The notes under the pieces: generated by a model
Databases searched by the model: none
What the model was told of the DNA's origin: nothing
What the model saw: only the letters and a program-made list of their open reading frames with translations
Shown: positions 54,289 through 63,112 of the stretch, piece after piece
Layout of the letters: every line of letters starts with the position of its first letter
How positions within the stretch are numbered: position 1 is the first letter of the stretch
Assembly (NCBI GenBank): GCA_050951465.1
Contig: JBMNJC010000014.1
Span: 1 to 64,000 of the forward strand
Direction of reading: 5' to 3'
From: JAAZHD01 sp012510895
GTDB lineage: Bacteria > Bacillota > Clostridia > Caldicoprobacterales > DTU083
DNA: 64,000 nucleotides
Made by a program: the position numbers and the translations under genes

Positions 54289-54993
54289 ATGGAAATGAGG
54301 CTGGTTATAGTGATTTCATCATTATTTAGTCGAAAAACGCGAAATGCTCTTCGTATGAACCCGAAAATTATTTTGAATATAATATACAGCTTTTTTCTAA
54401 ATCTGATTTATTTTACACGAAACTTCTATAGGTTTAAAATTTTTGCTGATTTTGGTAGCACCATTACAAAGGGACCCGGCGCAAAGCTGATTATTGACAA
54501 AAGGCTCTTTCTCGGCGGTAAATACATTGGGGATATGACAAAGGCCAAATCATCAATACATATGTATAGGAATTCAGAGTTACATATAAAGGGAAGGGTG
54601 AAACTGGGACCGGGTGTAGGCATCGTTACAGGACAGAATGCAAGGCTTACAATAGGAGACAACACCTACATTACAGCTTCTTCAGTTGTATATTGTTTCG
54701 ATGAAATAGAAATAGGAAGTGATTGTGCCATTGCCTGGAATACCACCATTCTGGATACAGACTTTCATCATATCCGCTATCCTGACGGAACGGAAAACAA
54801 TCTTTCCAAACCTGTAAAAATCGGCAATAAAGTTTGGATCGGCTGCAATACCACAATTTTAAAAGGTGTAACCATAGGGGACAATGCTGTAATAGGCGCC
54901 AATACTTTGGTTAACAAGGACGTGCCTCCAAACTGCCTTGCAGCGGGCAACCCCATGCGAATTATTCGGGAGGACATTGACTGGGAACATTAA
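54289..54993 (+). CDS. Hexapeptide-repeat acyltransferase
   Basis: A 234-residue left-handed beta-helix acyltransferase (LbH). Hexapeptide turns include the repeats from I-G-D-N-T-Y through V-K-I-G-N-K-V-W-I-G and V-T-I-G-D-N-A-V-I-G, with the LbH histidine in TDFHH. The C-terminal G-N-P-M-R-I-I is a family ending. It acetylates a sugar or polysaccharide. The start is uncertain: no SD is near ATG 54289, and the first 40 residues are hydrophobic/basic (a membrane-facing helix). Confidence 0.8.
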   Translation: MEMRLVIVISSLFSRKTRNALRMNPKIILNIIYSFFLNLIYFTRNFYRFKIFADFGSTITKGPGAKLIIDKRLFLGGKYIGDMTKAKSSIHMYRNSELHIKGRVKLGPGVGIVTGQNARLTIGDNTYITASSVVYCFDEIEIGSDCAIAWNTTILDTDFHHIRYPDGTENNLSKPVKIGNKVWIGCNTTILKGVTIGDNAVIGANTLVNKDVPPNCLAAGNPMRIIREDIDWEH

Positions 54994-55001
54994 AATAAAG
55001 A

Positions 55002-55052
55002 AATCCTTTGCCTGTGAGCCTGGTTTGGCCGCTCATAAGCAAAGGATTCTTG
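55002..55052. terminator. Bidirectional terminator
   Basis: AATCCTTTGC/GCAAAGGATT with an inner GTGAGC/GCTCAT pairing, between the acyltransferase and the SOR gene. Confidence 0.7.
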
Positions 55053-55097
55053 CATCTGATGCATTAAACTTCTGGCATTTCGAGTTCATTTAACAAA

Positions 55098-55472
55098 TTA
55101 TTCAACTTTAATATCTGCGCTGTTTTCCCACAAACCGTGAATATTGCAATAGCTTATTGCGTATAACTTACCTGATTTCTTTAACTTAACCTGTGTGATG
55201 CCTACGGGTTCTGTAAAGGCATCGAATTCTCCATGGGCGGAGAAGTTAAATGTGGCCAGTTCCACCGGGAATTTGCCGCCTTCCTCTACGTAGAACACCT
55301 TAAACCATGCAATATGGTGCTCGAGCGTATTTGGGTGCTTTATGGCATCACCGATGGAAATCTTCAGTTCAAAGCCCTCGTCTGCCTTTACGCTCTCAGG
55401 TGCATGTATGATCGGTACATGCTTTTCTCCTTTCCAGTCACCTGTTTGCAGAAATGTTCCTAATCCAGCCAT
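55098..55472 (-). CDS. Superoxide reductase (1Fe, neelaredoxin type)
   Basis: A 124-residue iron enzyme that reduces superoxide to peroxide without releasing oxygen, suited to anaerobes. The ligands match the P. furiosus enzyme: E16 and H18 (G-E-K-H-V-P), H46 and H52 (I-K-H-P-N, E-H-H), C109 and H112 (Y-C-N-I-H-G). It lacks the desulforedoxin domain. GGAGGTA precedes ATG 55472. It is divergent from tyrS. The window also holds a HTH-fused superoxide-reductase-like gene at 28688. Confidence 0.93.
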   Translation of the reverse strand: MAGLGTFLQTGDWKGEKHVPIIHAPESVKADEGFELKISIGDAIKHPNTLEHHIAWFKVFYVEEGGKFPVELATFNFSAHGEFDAFTEPVGITQVKLKKSGKLYAISYCNIHGLWENSADIKVE

Positions 55473-55587
55473 TCAACATACCTCCTTATTTATCGTCAGC
55501 TTATGCAAATTATTATTTACTGTTGAATTAATAAACGCTGTGCACCTTATTCAAACGATTAATTAACCTATGATTAATTTTTGAATT

Positions 55588-55617
55588 ATTGGATACTCAG
55601 GGAAAAAACTGATATAA
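55588..55617 (+). promoter_or_regulatory. tyrS promoter
   Basis: TTGGAT (55588-55593) and TATAAT (55612-55617) with 18-base spacing. Confidence 0.55.
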
Positions 55618-55689
55618 TAAAAAAAATTAATCTGTGTCTGTAGTATGATGTTGAATAAACTAATATAAGTGTAGTTGGAGGATTTCGCT

Positions 55690-56940
55690 ATGATTACAGA
55701 TGTCATAAATAAAAGAAATGTGTATGATGTTTTAAAAGAGCGCGGTTATATAGCTCAAGTAACCCATGAAGAGGAAGTCAGAGATCTGCTCGGCAGGGAA
55801 TCGATTACTTTTTATATTGGGTTTGATCCCACTGCGGACAGTCTTCATGTCGGACACTTCATCCAGATTATGGTTATGATGCATATGCAGCGTGCCGGTC
55901 ACAGGCCTATTGCCTTGATAGGCGGTGGAACAGGCATGGTTGGAGACCCTTCAGGAAAAACCGATATGCGAAAAATGCTTACAAAGGAAACCATAGAATA
56001 CAATTGCCGTTCATTTAAGAAACAGTTCTCCCGTTTTCTGGATTTTTCTCAGGAGGACGGAGCCATAATGGTTAATAATGCAGACTGGCTGCTTGATCTT
56101 AAATATGTTGATTTCCTTCGTGAAATAGGAATACATTTTTCCGTAAACCGCATGCTTACAGCTGAAGCCTTTAAGAGCAGGCTGGAGCGCGGCCTGTCTT
56201 TTCTGGAATTTAACTATATGCTGATGCAGAGTTATGATTTTCTGGAGTTGTACCGCAGATATAATGCTAGGCTGCAGTTAGGCGGAGATGATCAATGGTC
56301 CAATATTATAAGCGGCGTGGATCTGATACGCAGGGTGGAAGGCGTACCGGCCTATGGCATGACATTCCAGCTCCTGACTACCAGTGAAGGCAAAAAGATG
56401 GGCAAGACCGAATCAGGCGCTCTCTGGCTAGATCCTGAGAAGACTTCCCCTTATGACTTTTACCAGTACTGGAGAAACGTAGATGACGCCGATGTTAAAA
56501 AATGTCTTGCGCTTTTGACCTTCCTGCCTATGGAGGAAGTTGAAAGACTGGGAAATCTTAAGGATGAAAAAATAAATGATGCCAAGAAAGTATTGGCATA
56601 TGAAGTGACTAAAATTGTACATGGCCGGGAAGAAGCGGAAAAGGCCAAATCAGCAGCAGAAGCGCTTTTCGGGAAAGGCTCCGTGGATGCAGATGTGCCT
56701 GGTACTATAATTACTAAAGACCAGTTTCTGAAGAACAATAATATTATAGATTTATTAGCCCTTGTAAAGCTTATCCCCTCCAAAGGGGAAGGACGCCGGT
56801 TAGTTCAGCAGGGCGGGATTTATCTTAACGATGAACGAGTTGATTCCATTGACTATACTGTAACCGAAGCTGACTTTAAAGACGGCAGCCTTATGATTCG
56901 AAAGGGAAAGAAGGTTTATCACAAAGTAACCATAGAATAA
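55690..56940 (+). CDS. tyrS: Tyrosyl-tRNA synthetase
   Basis: A 416-residue class I synthetase. The HIGH site is H53-V-G-H56, the KMSKS equivalent is K235-K-M-G-K-T240, and a Y-I-G-F-D-P-T-A-D motif holds the tyrosine pocket. The C-terminal S4-like RNA-binding domain ([19 protein letters not shown]) contacts tRNA. TTGGAGG lies before ATG 55690, so the upstream TTG is not needed. It forms a homodimer that charges tRNA-Tyr. A terminator follows. Confidence 0.96.
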   Translation: MITDVINKRNVYDVLKERGYIAQVTHEEEVRDLLGRESITFYIGFDPTADSLHVGHFIQIMVMMHMQRAGHRPIALIGGGTGMVGDPSGKTDMRKMLTKETIEYNCRSFKKQFSRFLDFSQEDGAIMVNNADWLLDLKYVDFLREIGIHFSVNRMLTAEAFKSRLERGLSFLEFNYMLMQSYDFLELYRRYNARLQLGGDDQWSNIISGVDLIRRVEGVPAYGMTFQLLTTSEGKKMGKTESGALWLDPEKTSPYDFYQYWRNVDDADVKKCLALLTFLPMEEVERLGNLKDEKINDAKKVLAYEVTKIVHGREEAEKAKSAAEALFGKGSVDADVPGTIITKDQFLKNNNIIDLLALVKLIPSKGEGRRLVQQGGIYLNDERVDSIDYTVTEADFKDGSLMIRKGKKVYHKVTIE

Positions 56941-56957
56941 TAAGTGAAATAAAAAAC

Positions 56958-56986
56958 AAGCGCTCCAAAAAAGGAGCGCTTTATTA
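56958..56986 (+). terminator. tyrS terminator
   Basis: AAGCGCTCC/GGAGCGCTT with an A6 loop, then TATTAT. It lies 75 bases before the convergent metallopeptidase stop. Confidence 0.85.
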
Positions 56987-57015
56987 TGGACTGAAGCTTT
57001 TGTATTCAATAAGGT

Positions 57016-57714
57016 TTAATAACTTCTGCGCCGGCCTCCGGTCAGTAACATGAGCCTGAAGAGCTGCATAACGGCCATTAGCGTGGCTGCAACATAGGTT
57101 AAGGCGGCAGCGCTTAATACTTTTTTAGTGTGCCCCGTTTCATCCCTGTGGATGATGCCTCCTCTTTCCAATGCTGCAATGGCACGGTTGCTGGCATTGA
57201 ATTCAACAGGCAGAGTTACCAGCTGAAACAGAACAGCCAGGCTGAACCCAAGTACACCTATAAGTGCCAGGTTGGGCAAGCTTAAAACCAACCCCAATAT
57301 AAGCAGGGGAAGTGCCAGCTGTGATCCGATATTGGCCACCGGAACCAGGGCATTTCTGAATTTTAAAGGGACATATTCATTTGCATGCTGTATTGCATGG
57401 CCTGCTTCATGGGCTGCAATGCCTAAGGCAGCCAGGGAAGATGAGTTGTATACTTCAGGTGAGAGCCTGAGGATTTTTGAACGGGAATCATAGTGATCGG
57501 TAAGCCGGCCTCTGCCCTGTTCAACTCTTACATCGTAGATTCTGTTTTGGCGCAAGATTTCCTGGGCGGCCTGGGCACCGCTGAATCCGGTTTTTGACGG
57601 CACTCTGCTGTATTTATAATAAGTAGACTGTACCTTTGTCTGAGCATACATTGCCAGTATAATTGCGGGTATCAGCAAGATATAGGTAGGATCAAAGTAA
57701 AGCGGGAATAACAT
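57016..57714 (-). CDS. Zinc metallopeptidase, YugP type
   Basis: A 232-residue membrane protease. An N-terminal TM helix (FDPTYILLIPAIILAMYAQTK) precedes the catalytic H-E-A-G-H motif (AHEAGHAIQH, near residue 105), two hydrophobic helices follow, and the third zinc ligand may be the E of LPVEFNASNRA. The family is DUF232/YugP and its substrate is unknown. ATG 57714 is chosen because AAAGGAGC is upstream and falls within the earlier ATG frame at 57732. Confidence 0.88.
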   Translation of the reverse strand: MLFPLYFDPTYILLIPAIILAMYAQTKVQSTYYKYSRVPSKTGFSGAQAAQEILRQNRIYDVRVEQGRGRLTDHYDSRSKILRLSPEVYNSSSLAALGIAAHEAGHAIQHANEYVPLKFRNALVPVANIGSQLALPLLILGLVLSLPNLALIGVLGFSLAVLFQLVTLPVEFNASNRAIAALERGGIIHRDETGHTKKVLSAAALTYVAATLMAVMQLFRLMLLTGGRRRSY

Positions 57715-57855
57715 GAAACCTGCTCCTTTCATATATGATATTTATATGATTCAATTACATATTATTGATGCTTAACAAAATATAATAACTAAATGTTCTC
57801 TTTCTTTTCAAGTATATTTTAGCATAACACAGACCGAAAGTCAAGGAAGGTCAAA

Positions 57856-59367
57856 CTAAAGCTTTAGTCTTTTCACCCGGGGAGGAGGGGTATTTAAAGG
57901 GTCGTACTCATCATAAACCATGGGTATTCCCAGCCCTTTGGCATACATTTCGTTGGTGGTCATAAGATCCTCCCGGTTCACCTGGGAAATTGATGTTTTG
58001 CCAAGGGCTTTGATGCCTTCACCCATTTCCAGTTTGCAGGATTCGAAAAAGTTTTGTAAAGATTTTGCACCCAATTCAATATCAAACTTGTCAGACATGC
58101 CTTTACCATACCAGGTTAAGGAGGTAGGGGGTTCAAAGGGCAGAGTCTTGTGGAGCTGGTTATGAGCAATGGCTACCAGGGCTGCGGCTCCTACCTGGCA
58201 GGCATCAGCACCCAGGGCTTTTACTTTCAAAGCGTCTCCGGGTGTACGGATTCGGCCTGAGGCAATGAGGGAAACCCGATCCCGAAAGCCGTGCTTCTCC
58301 AGCCACCTTGCTGCCCTGTGTATGGCAAAAACAGTCGGGACACCAAAATCATCCTGCAGTATTGGCGGAGATCCCTTGGTGGCTGCTTCAGCTCCGTCCA
58401 ATATGATAAAATCTACATCGCTGTTGCAGATCCAGCAGAGATCTGCTTCCAGATACTTGCCGGCTGCAATCTTTACTCCGATAGGAACTCCGCCGGTAAT
58501 ATTGCGCAGCTTATCCACAAGGTTTTTTAACTCCTCCGGTCTTTGCACTTCCGGCTGTCGTGAATATGTAATTAAATCCTGCCCTTTTTGAATTTTAAAT
58601 TCTTTGCGCAGCTCAGGGTTTATTTGTTGGGCTTTCATTATAAATCCCACCCCTCCGTATGAACCCTGACCCAACTGGATTTCCACTGCATGGCATTTTC
58701 GAATGATATCATGGGGTTTAGGCCAATTGCCCCTGTCGTACTGGAACATTATTTTATCTGCCAGGCCTAAAACTTCCGGCACAGTGGCCCCTGCACCGGT
58801 GTTGAAAACCACACCGGCAGCACCGCATCCCTTGGCCATGGCAATTTTAACCTGTTTGCTCAGCGCAACTCCATAGGCCATCGGCGCCAGCATCATGAAG
58901 TGATTAGTATGCAGGGGCTTTTTTGCATATTTTCCGATGGTTATTGAGAAATCAATGTCTGTATCTACTTCAGTGGGCAAGGTGTCTATCTGGGCGATAT
59001 TAAACTTCAAATCATCCAGACCGGGAAATTGATTTACTGGCCCCATAGGTCTTTCTATCATCTTTCCTTCATTTGCCCTGAGCTCGGTTTCCAGTACCAC
59101 CCGGGGCCCTATGCGCATTGTTGAAGTTACTGCTTCAGCCAGATTGTTGTCATAGTTTACATTGGTTATAGTTTTCAAAAAACTGTTAAAAATTTTATTA
59201 ACAGCTAAGTGGCCCAGATATTTGATTCCCAGAACTCCAAGAATTCCGGCGGCTCCAATGACTCCTGCCGTTATTAAAATCTTTTCAGCTTCCTTATTTT
59301 TACGAACGGCCAGGGCTGCAATCTCAGCAGCCAGCTGTTTTTCCAGGGCAGACTTTTGTATATTCAA
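57856..59367 (-). CDS. FMN-binding glutamate synthase family protein
   Basis: A 503-residue protein. After a TM-like N-terminus (AGVIGAAGILGVLGIKYLG), it carries the glutamate synthase alpha-barrel: the FMN-binding region is GVPIGVKIAAGKYLEADLC and FIILDGAEAATKGSPP, and the iron-sulfur or glutamate region lies at the start. It lacks the amidotransferase and C-terminal GXGXG domains of GltB, so it is the stand-alone central domain, as in archaeal-type homologues. It may make glutamate with another amide donor. It is a single-gene minus-strand unit. Confidence 0.85.
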   Translation of the reverse strand: MNIQKSALEKQLAAEIAALAVRKNKEAEKILITAGVIGAAGILGVLGIKYLGHLAVNKIFNSFLKTITNVNYDNNLAEAVTSTMRIGPRVVLETELRANEGKMIERPMGPVNQFPGLDDLKFNIAQIDTLPTEVDTDIDFSITIGKYAKKPLHTNHFMMLAPMAYGVALSKQVKIAMAKGCGAAGVVFNTGAGATVPEVLGLADKIMFQYDRGNWPKPHDIIRKCHAVEIQLGQGSYGGVGFIMKAQQINPELRKEFKIQKGQDLITYSRQPEVQRPEELKNLVDKLRNITGGVPIGVKIAAGKYLEADLCWICNSDVDFIILDGAEAATKGSPPILQDDFGVPTVFAIHRAARWLEKHGFRDRVSLIASGRIRTPGDALKVKALGADACQVGAAALVAIAHNQLHKTLPFEPPTSLTWYGKGMSDKFDIELGAKSLQNFFESCKLEMGEGIKALGKTSISQVNREDLMTTNEMYAKGLGIPMVYDEYDPLNTPPPRVKRLKL

Positions 59368-59647
59368 GTTTCATGCAACCTCCCATAATCTTGCTCCTAT
59401 TAGTATGGGAATGTGTAAAGATAATCATACTCGAGCAGCTTAAGTAATAAATCTTTTATAAGAAATGTTACTTTTTTGTGACTAATATTTACAATTGGGG
59501 CATAGGAGTTTCACTTTTTCCCATTGCTGCCTTATGATATAATTATGTCCATGTAATACATGTGTGTTTTGAAATAAAGGAACTGTTTGAACATCTGCCT
59601 CAGGGAAAGTTTAAAGTATTTAAATAGTTAGTTTGGGGGAATATATA

Positions 59648-61510
59648 ATGAAAATCAATTTTAATAAAAGGCTTGTAAGTATTCTGCTATGCTTAATGCT
59701 GATTGGCTTGCAGGTTTTTGTTCCGGACGTAATTGTCCATGCCCAGGAAGAGTTAAAGGTTTCGACCGAAATAACCGGCCTGACTGTCCTTATCAATAAT
59801 GAACCTTATGTCGCAGCTATGAGCAATTATTCTGTTAAATATCAGCTGACTAATAACAGCAGTTCTGAGATGAAGGATATTCAGATTTTTGAAAGAGCGC
59901 CGGGGGCAGGTGATTTCAAGCAAATTTATATCAGCGGGAAAGCAAGTCTTCAGAATGGTGAAAGCCTGACAGCCATAGGAGCCTCCATAAAAGCGGATCC
60001 TGAAGACAGTCCTGCGGCAGTGGAATATAAAATTGTATATACCATAGAGGGACAGGAACGGACATCTATTCAGGGGTATACCCCGGTTCATATTATTCAG
60101 ACCGACTTCAGGGTAAATTACACCGCCAGTGTAAGCGGTCCGGTATTTAAAGGAGAACAGGTAACCTTAAAGGCCGAGGTGGAATCCGTCTCCAATGTGA
60201 CCCTTTATAATATTACCGTTACCGACACGGATTTGGGAGAAGAAATCGGAATTATAGATGTACTTGAGCCGGGCAGAAAAGCAACGGTTCAAAAAACCCT
60301 TTCCCTTGAAAAATCCACTTTAGGGAATCTGGACATAATTTTCGATGATCCTGTGGGTGTTTCCCAGCCTGTGAGAAAGCACGTGAAAACCGATCTTGTG
60401 ATACAGGTAAGAGAGGATGCCCCGGTTTCATCCCTGAATGTCAGCGGTAATACTAAACAACGTCTGATACCCGGGCCTGCCCAGGTGGATTTTGAACTTA
60501 TAATCAAGAATACCGGAAACACACAATTGAATGATCTTAAATGCTTGGACTGGAACGGAAAGGAATTGCATACTCAGAAAGAACTTAAACCGGGTGAAGA
60601 AATTACAGTAACCTTTGCAGGCAAAATAGAGCCTGAAGAGACTTATGATGTACTGGTACAGGCCAGGGTAGAAAACAGTCTTCAGCAGATTCAGTCCAAC
60701 TGGTCCTTCAGGTTGGGGAAACTGGAACCCAAAGTAGAAATTCAGCGAAAGCTTTCTGTTGAAGAAATAAAAAAAGGAGAGCCTTTTGAACTGGAGTATG
60801 TACTTCGCAACATCGGTAATGTAGAACTTTTGGATATAAAAATCAGCGAAACTTCATTCGGAGAAGTCACCACTCTGGATAAACTGGCTGTAGGCCAGGA
60901 AGTAACCTTCAGCAAGGAACTTGTGCTAAACGAAAGTACATTCAGCAGAACCATACTGACTGCCTTGGATGCAGAAACAGAAAAAGAATACAGCTATGAG
61001 TCTGCCGATATGGGATTTGTGGTAGGCGGCCAGGGAGAAGGGGTTCCCCTGCAGGCCTTGTCCATAATACTTCAAACGGAGCAGGAAACTTTGAACAGGC
61101 CCGGTTCTGTTGAAATGGAATGCATTATAGAAAATACGGGTCAGGAACCGCTGTATAACCTGATACTAACCTTAATGGAGCGGGAAATGGTAATCGATAA
61201 TATTGCGGTTTTGGAACCCGGTGAGAAAAAAACCATTTCCATACCTGCCGTTCGTATTGAAGAAACGGAGATATTCTGGGTGGCAGCCAACGGGCTGGGT
61301 GCAGATCACCAGAAATTTACCGCAGAAAGCGAGCCCCTTACCATAACCTTGTCGGAAAGCGGTCTTTCCGGTCAGTTCAGTATATTGAGGACAGTACTGA
61401 TTGTTATCATACTATTGTGTATACTGGTAATTGGTGTGCTGGTTTATACTTTGAGAGACTCCATTAAACTTCCCTTCCGGAAAAGAAAAGATGATATCCG
61501 CAGAAGATAA
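59648..61510 (+). CDS. Secreted repeat protein with C-terminal membrane anchor
   Basis: A 620-residue envelope protein. The signal peptide is MKINFNKRL plus the hydrophobic SILLCLMLIGLQVFVP with likely cleavage after VHAQ. At least four beta-sandwich repeats follow, each with NTG or NIGN-type turns (IIKNTGNTQLNDLK, LRNIGNVELLDI, IENTGQEPLYNLIL) as in CARDB/DUF11 proteins. The end is a TM helix (VLIVIILLCILVIGVLVY) and basic tail. GGGGGAATA lies upstream of ATG 59648. It is followed by an ECF sigma factor and an anti-sigma factor, so it may be an envelope sensor. Confidence 0.8.
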   Translation: MKINFNKRLVSILLCLMLIGLQVFVPDVIVHAQEELKVSTEITGLTVLINNEPYVAAMSNYSVKYQLTNNSSSEMKDIQIFERAPGAGDFKQIYISGKASLQNGESLTAIGASIKADPEDSPAAVEYKIVYTIEGQERTSIQGYTPVHIIQTDFRVNYTASVSGPVFKGEQVTLKAEVESVSNVTLYNITVTDTDLGEEIGIIDVLEPGRKATVQKTLSLEKSTLGNLDIIFDDPVGVSQPVRKHVKTDLVIQVREDAPVSSLNVSGNTKQRLIPGPAQVDFELIIKNTGNTQLNDLKCLDWNGKELHTQKELKPGEEITVTFAGKIEPEETYDVLVQARVENSLQQIQSNWSFRLGKLEPKVEIQRKLSVEEIKKGEPFELEYVLRNIGNVELLDIKISETSFGEVTTLDKLAVGQEVTFSKELVLNESTFSRTILTALDAETEKEYSYESADMGFVVGGQGEGVPLQALSIILQTEQETLNRPGSVEMECIIENTGQEPLYNLILTLMEREMVIDNIAVLEPGEKKTISIPAVRIEETEIFWVAANGLGADHQKFTAESEPLTITLSESGLSGQFSILRTVLIVIILLCILVIGVLVYTLRDSIKLPFRKRKDDIRRR

Positions 61511-61562
61511 AAGGAGGCTTTTCGAATTTGTTGACAGCAAAGGGAAGCCAAGGGGGATGATC

Positions 61563-62156
61563 ATGAGCAGTGAAAACGAAGAGATTCAGCTGATAGAAGA
61601 GGCAAAAAAAGGCGATCTTGCTGCCTTTGAAAAACTGATATTGTCCTATGAAAAGATGATATACAACTACTGCCTGCGCATGACCAACAGCCGGGAAGAT
61701 GCAGAGGATCTGACTCAGGAGGTTTTTATAAGGTTATATAAAAGCCTTAAAAGGTTCAGAGGCCGAAGCAAGTTTTCCACTTATGTCTACCGGATAGCCC
61801 ATAATATTTGCATTGATCACTATCGTAAGTCAAAGGTGGGCATCATTTTCTTGTCTCAGCCTAAAAACTCAGAAGATGACCGGGAAATGGATTTGCCGGC
61901 AGCTGAACCGTCTCCGGAAGAAACAGCACTTCAAAAAGAACAGCAGGAGTTGCTGCTTCAATGTATTGCGCAGCTCAAACCTAATTACCGCACGATTATA
62001 GTCCTGCGGGAAATACAGGAGCGCAGTTATGAAGAAATTGCAGAGATTCTGAACATGCCATTGGGCACTGTTAAATCCCATCTCAGTCGGGCGAGGACAG
62101 CTCTTCGGGAAGCAGTCCGTCCACTTTTGAAAGGAGGCGATGGACATGCGTTGTGA
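61563..62156 (+). CDS. ECF sigma factor
   Basis: A 197-residue alternative sigma factor, SigW-like. Sigma region 2 is Y-C-L-R-M-T-N-S-R-E-D-A-E-D-L-T-Q-E-V-F, and region 4 is RSYEEIAEILNMPLGTVKSHLSRAR. ATG 61563 is chosen because GGGGG lies six bases upstream. The stop overlaps the anti-sigma start. The operon pattern (surface protein, sigma, anti-sigma) fits regulation by an envelope signal. Confidence 0.92.
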   Translation: MSSENEEIQLIEEAKKGDLAAFEKLILSYEKMIYNYCLRMTNSREDAEDLTQEVFIRLYKSLKRFRGRSKFSTYVYRIAHNICIDHYRKSKVGIIFLSQPKNSEDDREMDLPAAEPSPEETALQKEQQELLLQCIAQLKPNYRTIIVLREIQERSYEEIAEILNMPLGTVKSHLSRARTALREAVRPLLKGGDGHAL

Positions 62157-62994
62157 TAACTATAAAAAGTGGATTAACGATGCTCTGGATGGAACCTTAT
62201 CCGAAAAGCAGAAACTTGAGTTTGAAAAGCACCTGGATTCTTGTTCCGATTGTGCACGGGAAACGGAAGAAGGATATAAGCTAAAGCAGCTTTTGCGTAA
62301 TGTGGCGGAAGCAGAACTGCCTTCTGACTTTAAGAAAAAGCTGCACAGCAGGCTGCTCCTGGCACAACAGGAGGAAAATGAAGGCAGAAAACCCTGGATA
62401 AAGTGGACGGCAGGTTTGGCAGCTGTATTTGCATTGGTGTTTTCCATATATAAATTCCTTAATATTGCTGGAGTCCCGCAAAGAGGCAATGAAGGCATGT
62501 ATGATTATCAAATAGCTGTTGATGATTCAAAGCAGGATCCGTCCCCTGCTGCCGGTTCACCGGATGGACATGATGAAAATCCGGAAGAGTATTTTGGCGA
62601 GGCAAATTATTATACAGAAGATGCCGAAGATAATGGAGACATATCCATAGAAACTGAAGGAATTGATAACGGCTTGATCTCTGAAGGCAGGAATGCTGAA
62701 TCAGAGGTAGAATCAGAGGTAAAAAGCGCCGATTATCATTTATATATACTCCATACTGCAGATACTGACGATATTATCAATCAGATTACTGAATTGACTG
62801 ATATATTTTCAGCAGAGGTTATAACAAAACAGGCTGATTTGGTTACCCTGAAGTTTTACCGGGAGGACCATACAGAACTGAATACCTTTCTGGTAAGATT
62901 GTCAGAACTGGGCAGATTAGAGCCGGACAAGCCGATCTATGGAGCTGACACCATAAATATACACATTGAAAGAATAGGTACTGTCGAACCTTGA
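62146..62994 (+). CDS. Anti-sigma factor with zf-HC2 domain
   Basis: A 282-residue membrane protein. The N-terminal zinc anti-sigma (ZAS) fold has H-L-D-S-C-S-D-C (H-x3-C-x2-C), which binds the ECF sigma; one TM helix (WTAGLAAVFALVFSIYKFL) follows, then an extracytoplasmic acidic linker and a C-terminal domain (DYHLYILHTADTDDI). ATG 62146 is eight bases after GGAGG; ATG 62140 lies too close. It should hold the sigma factor at the membrane until a signal releases it. The overlap with the sigma gene couples their translation. Confidence 0.85.
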   Translation: MRCDNYKKWINDALDGTLSEKQKLEFEKHLDSCSDCARETEEGYKLKQLLRNVAEAELPSDFKKKLHSRLLLAQQEENEGRKPWIKWTAGLAAVFALVFSIYKFLNIAGVPQRGNEGMYDYQIAVDDSKQDPSPAAGSPDGHDENPEEYFGEANYYTEDAEDNGDISIETEGIDNGLISEGRNAESEVESEVKSADYHLYILHTADTDDIINQITELTDIFSAEVITKQADLVTLKFYREDHTELNTFLVRLSELGRLEPDKPIYGADTINIHIERIGTVEP

Positions 62995-63112
62995 AAATGA
63001 TATATTTTCCATAAAAAATCTATATAAAGGGAATAAACCATTTGGTTCCTGTGAATAATATACTTAACAAATTATGGGAGGACAGATTAAATACAGAAGG
63101 AGGAACCAAGTT

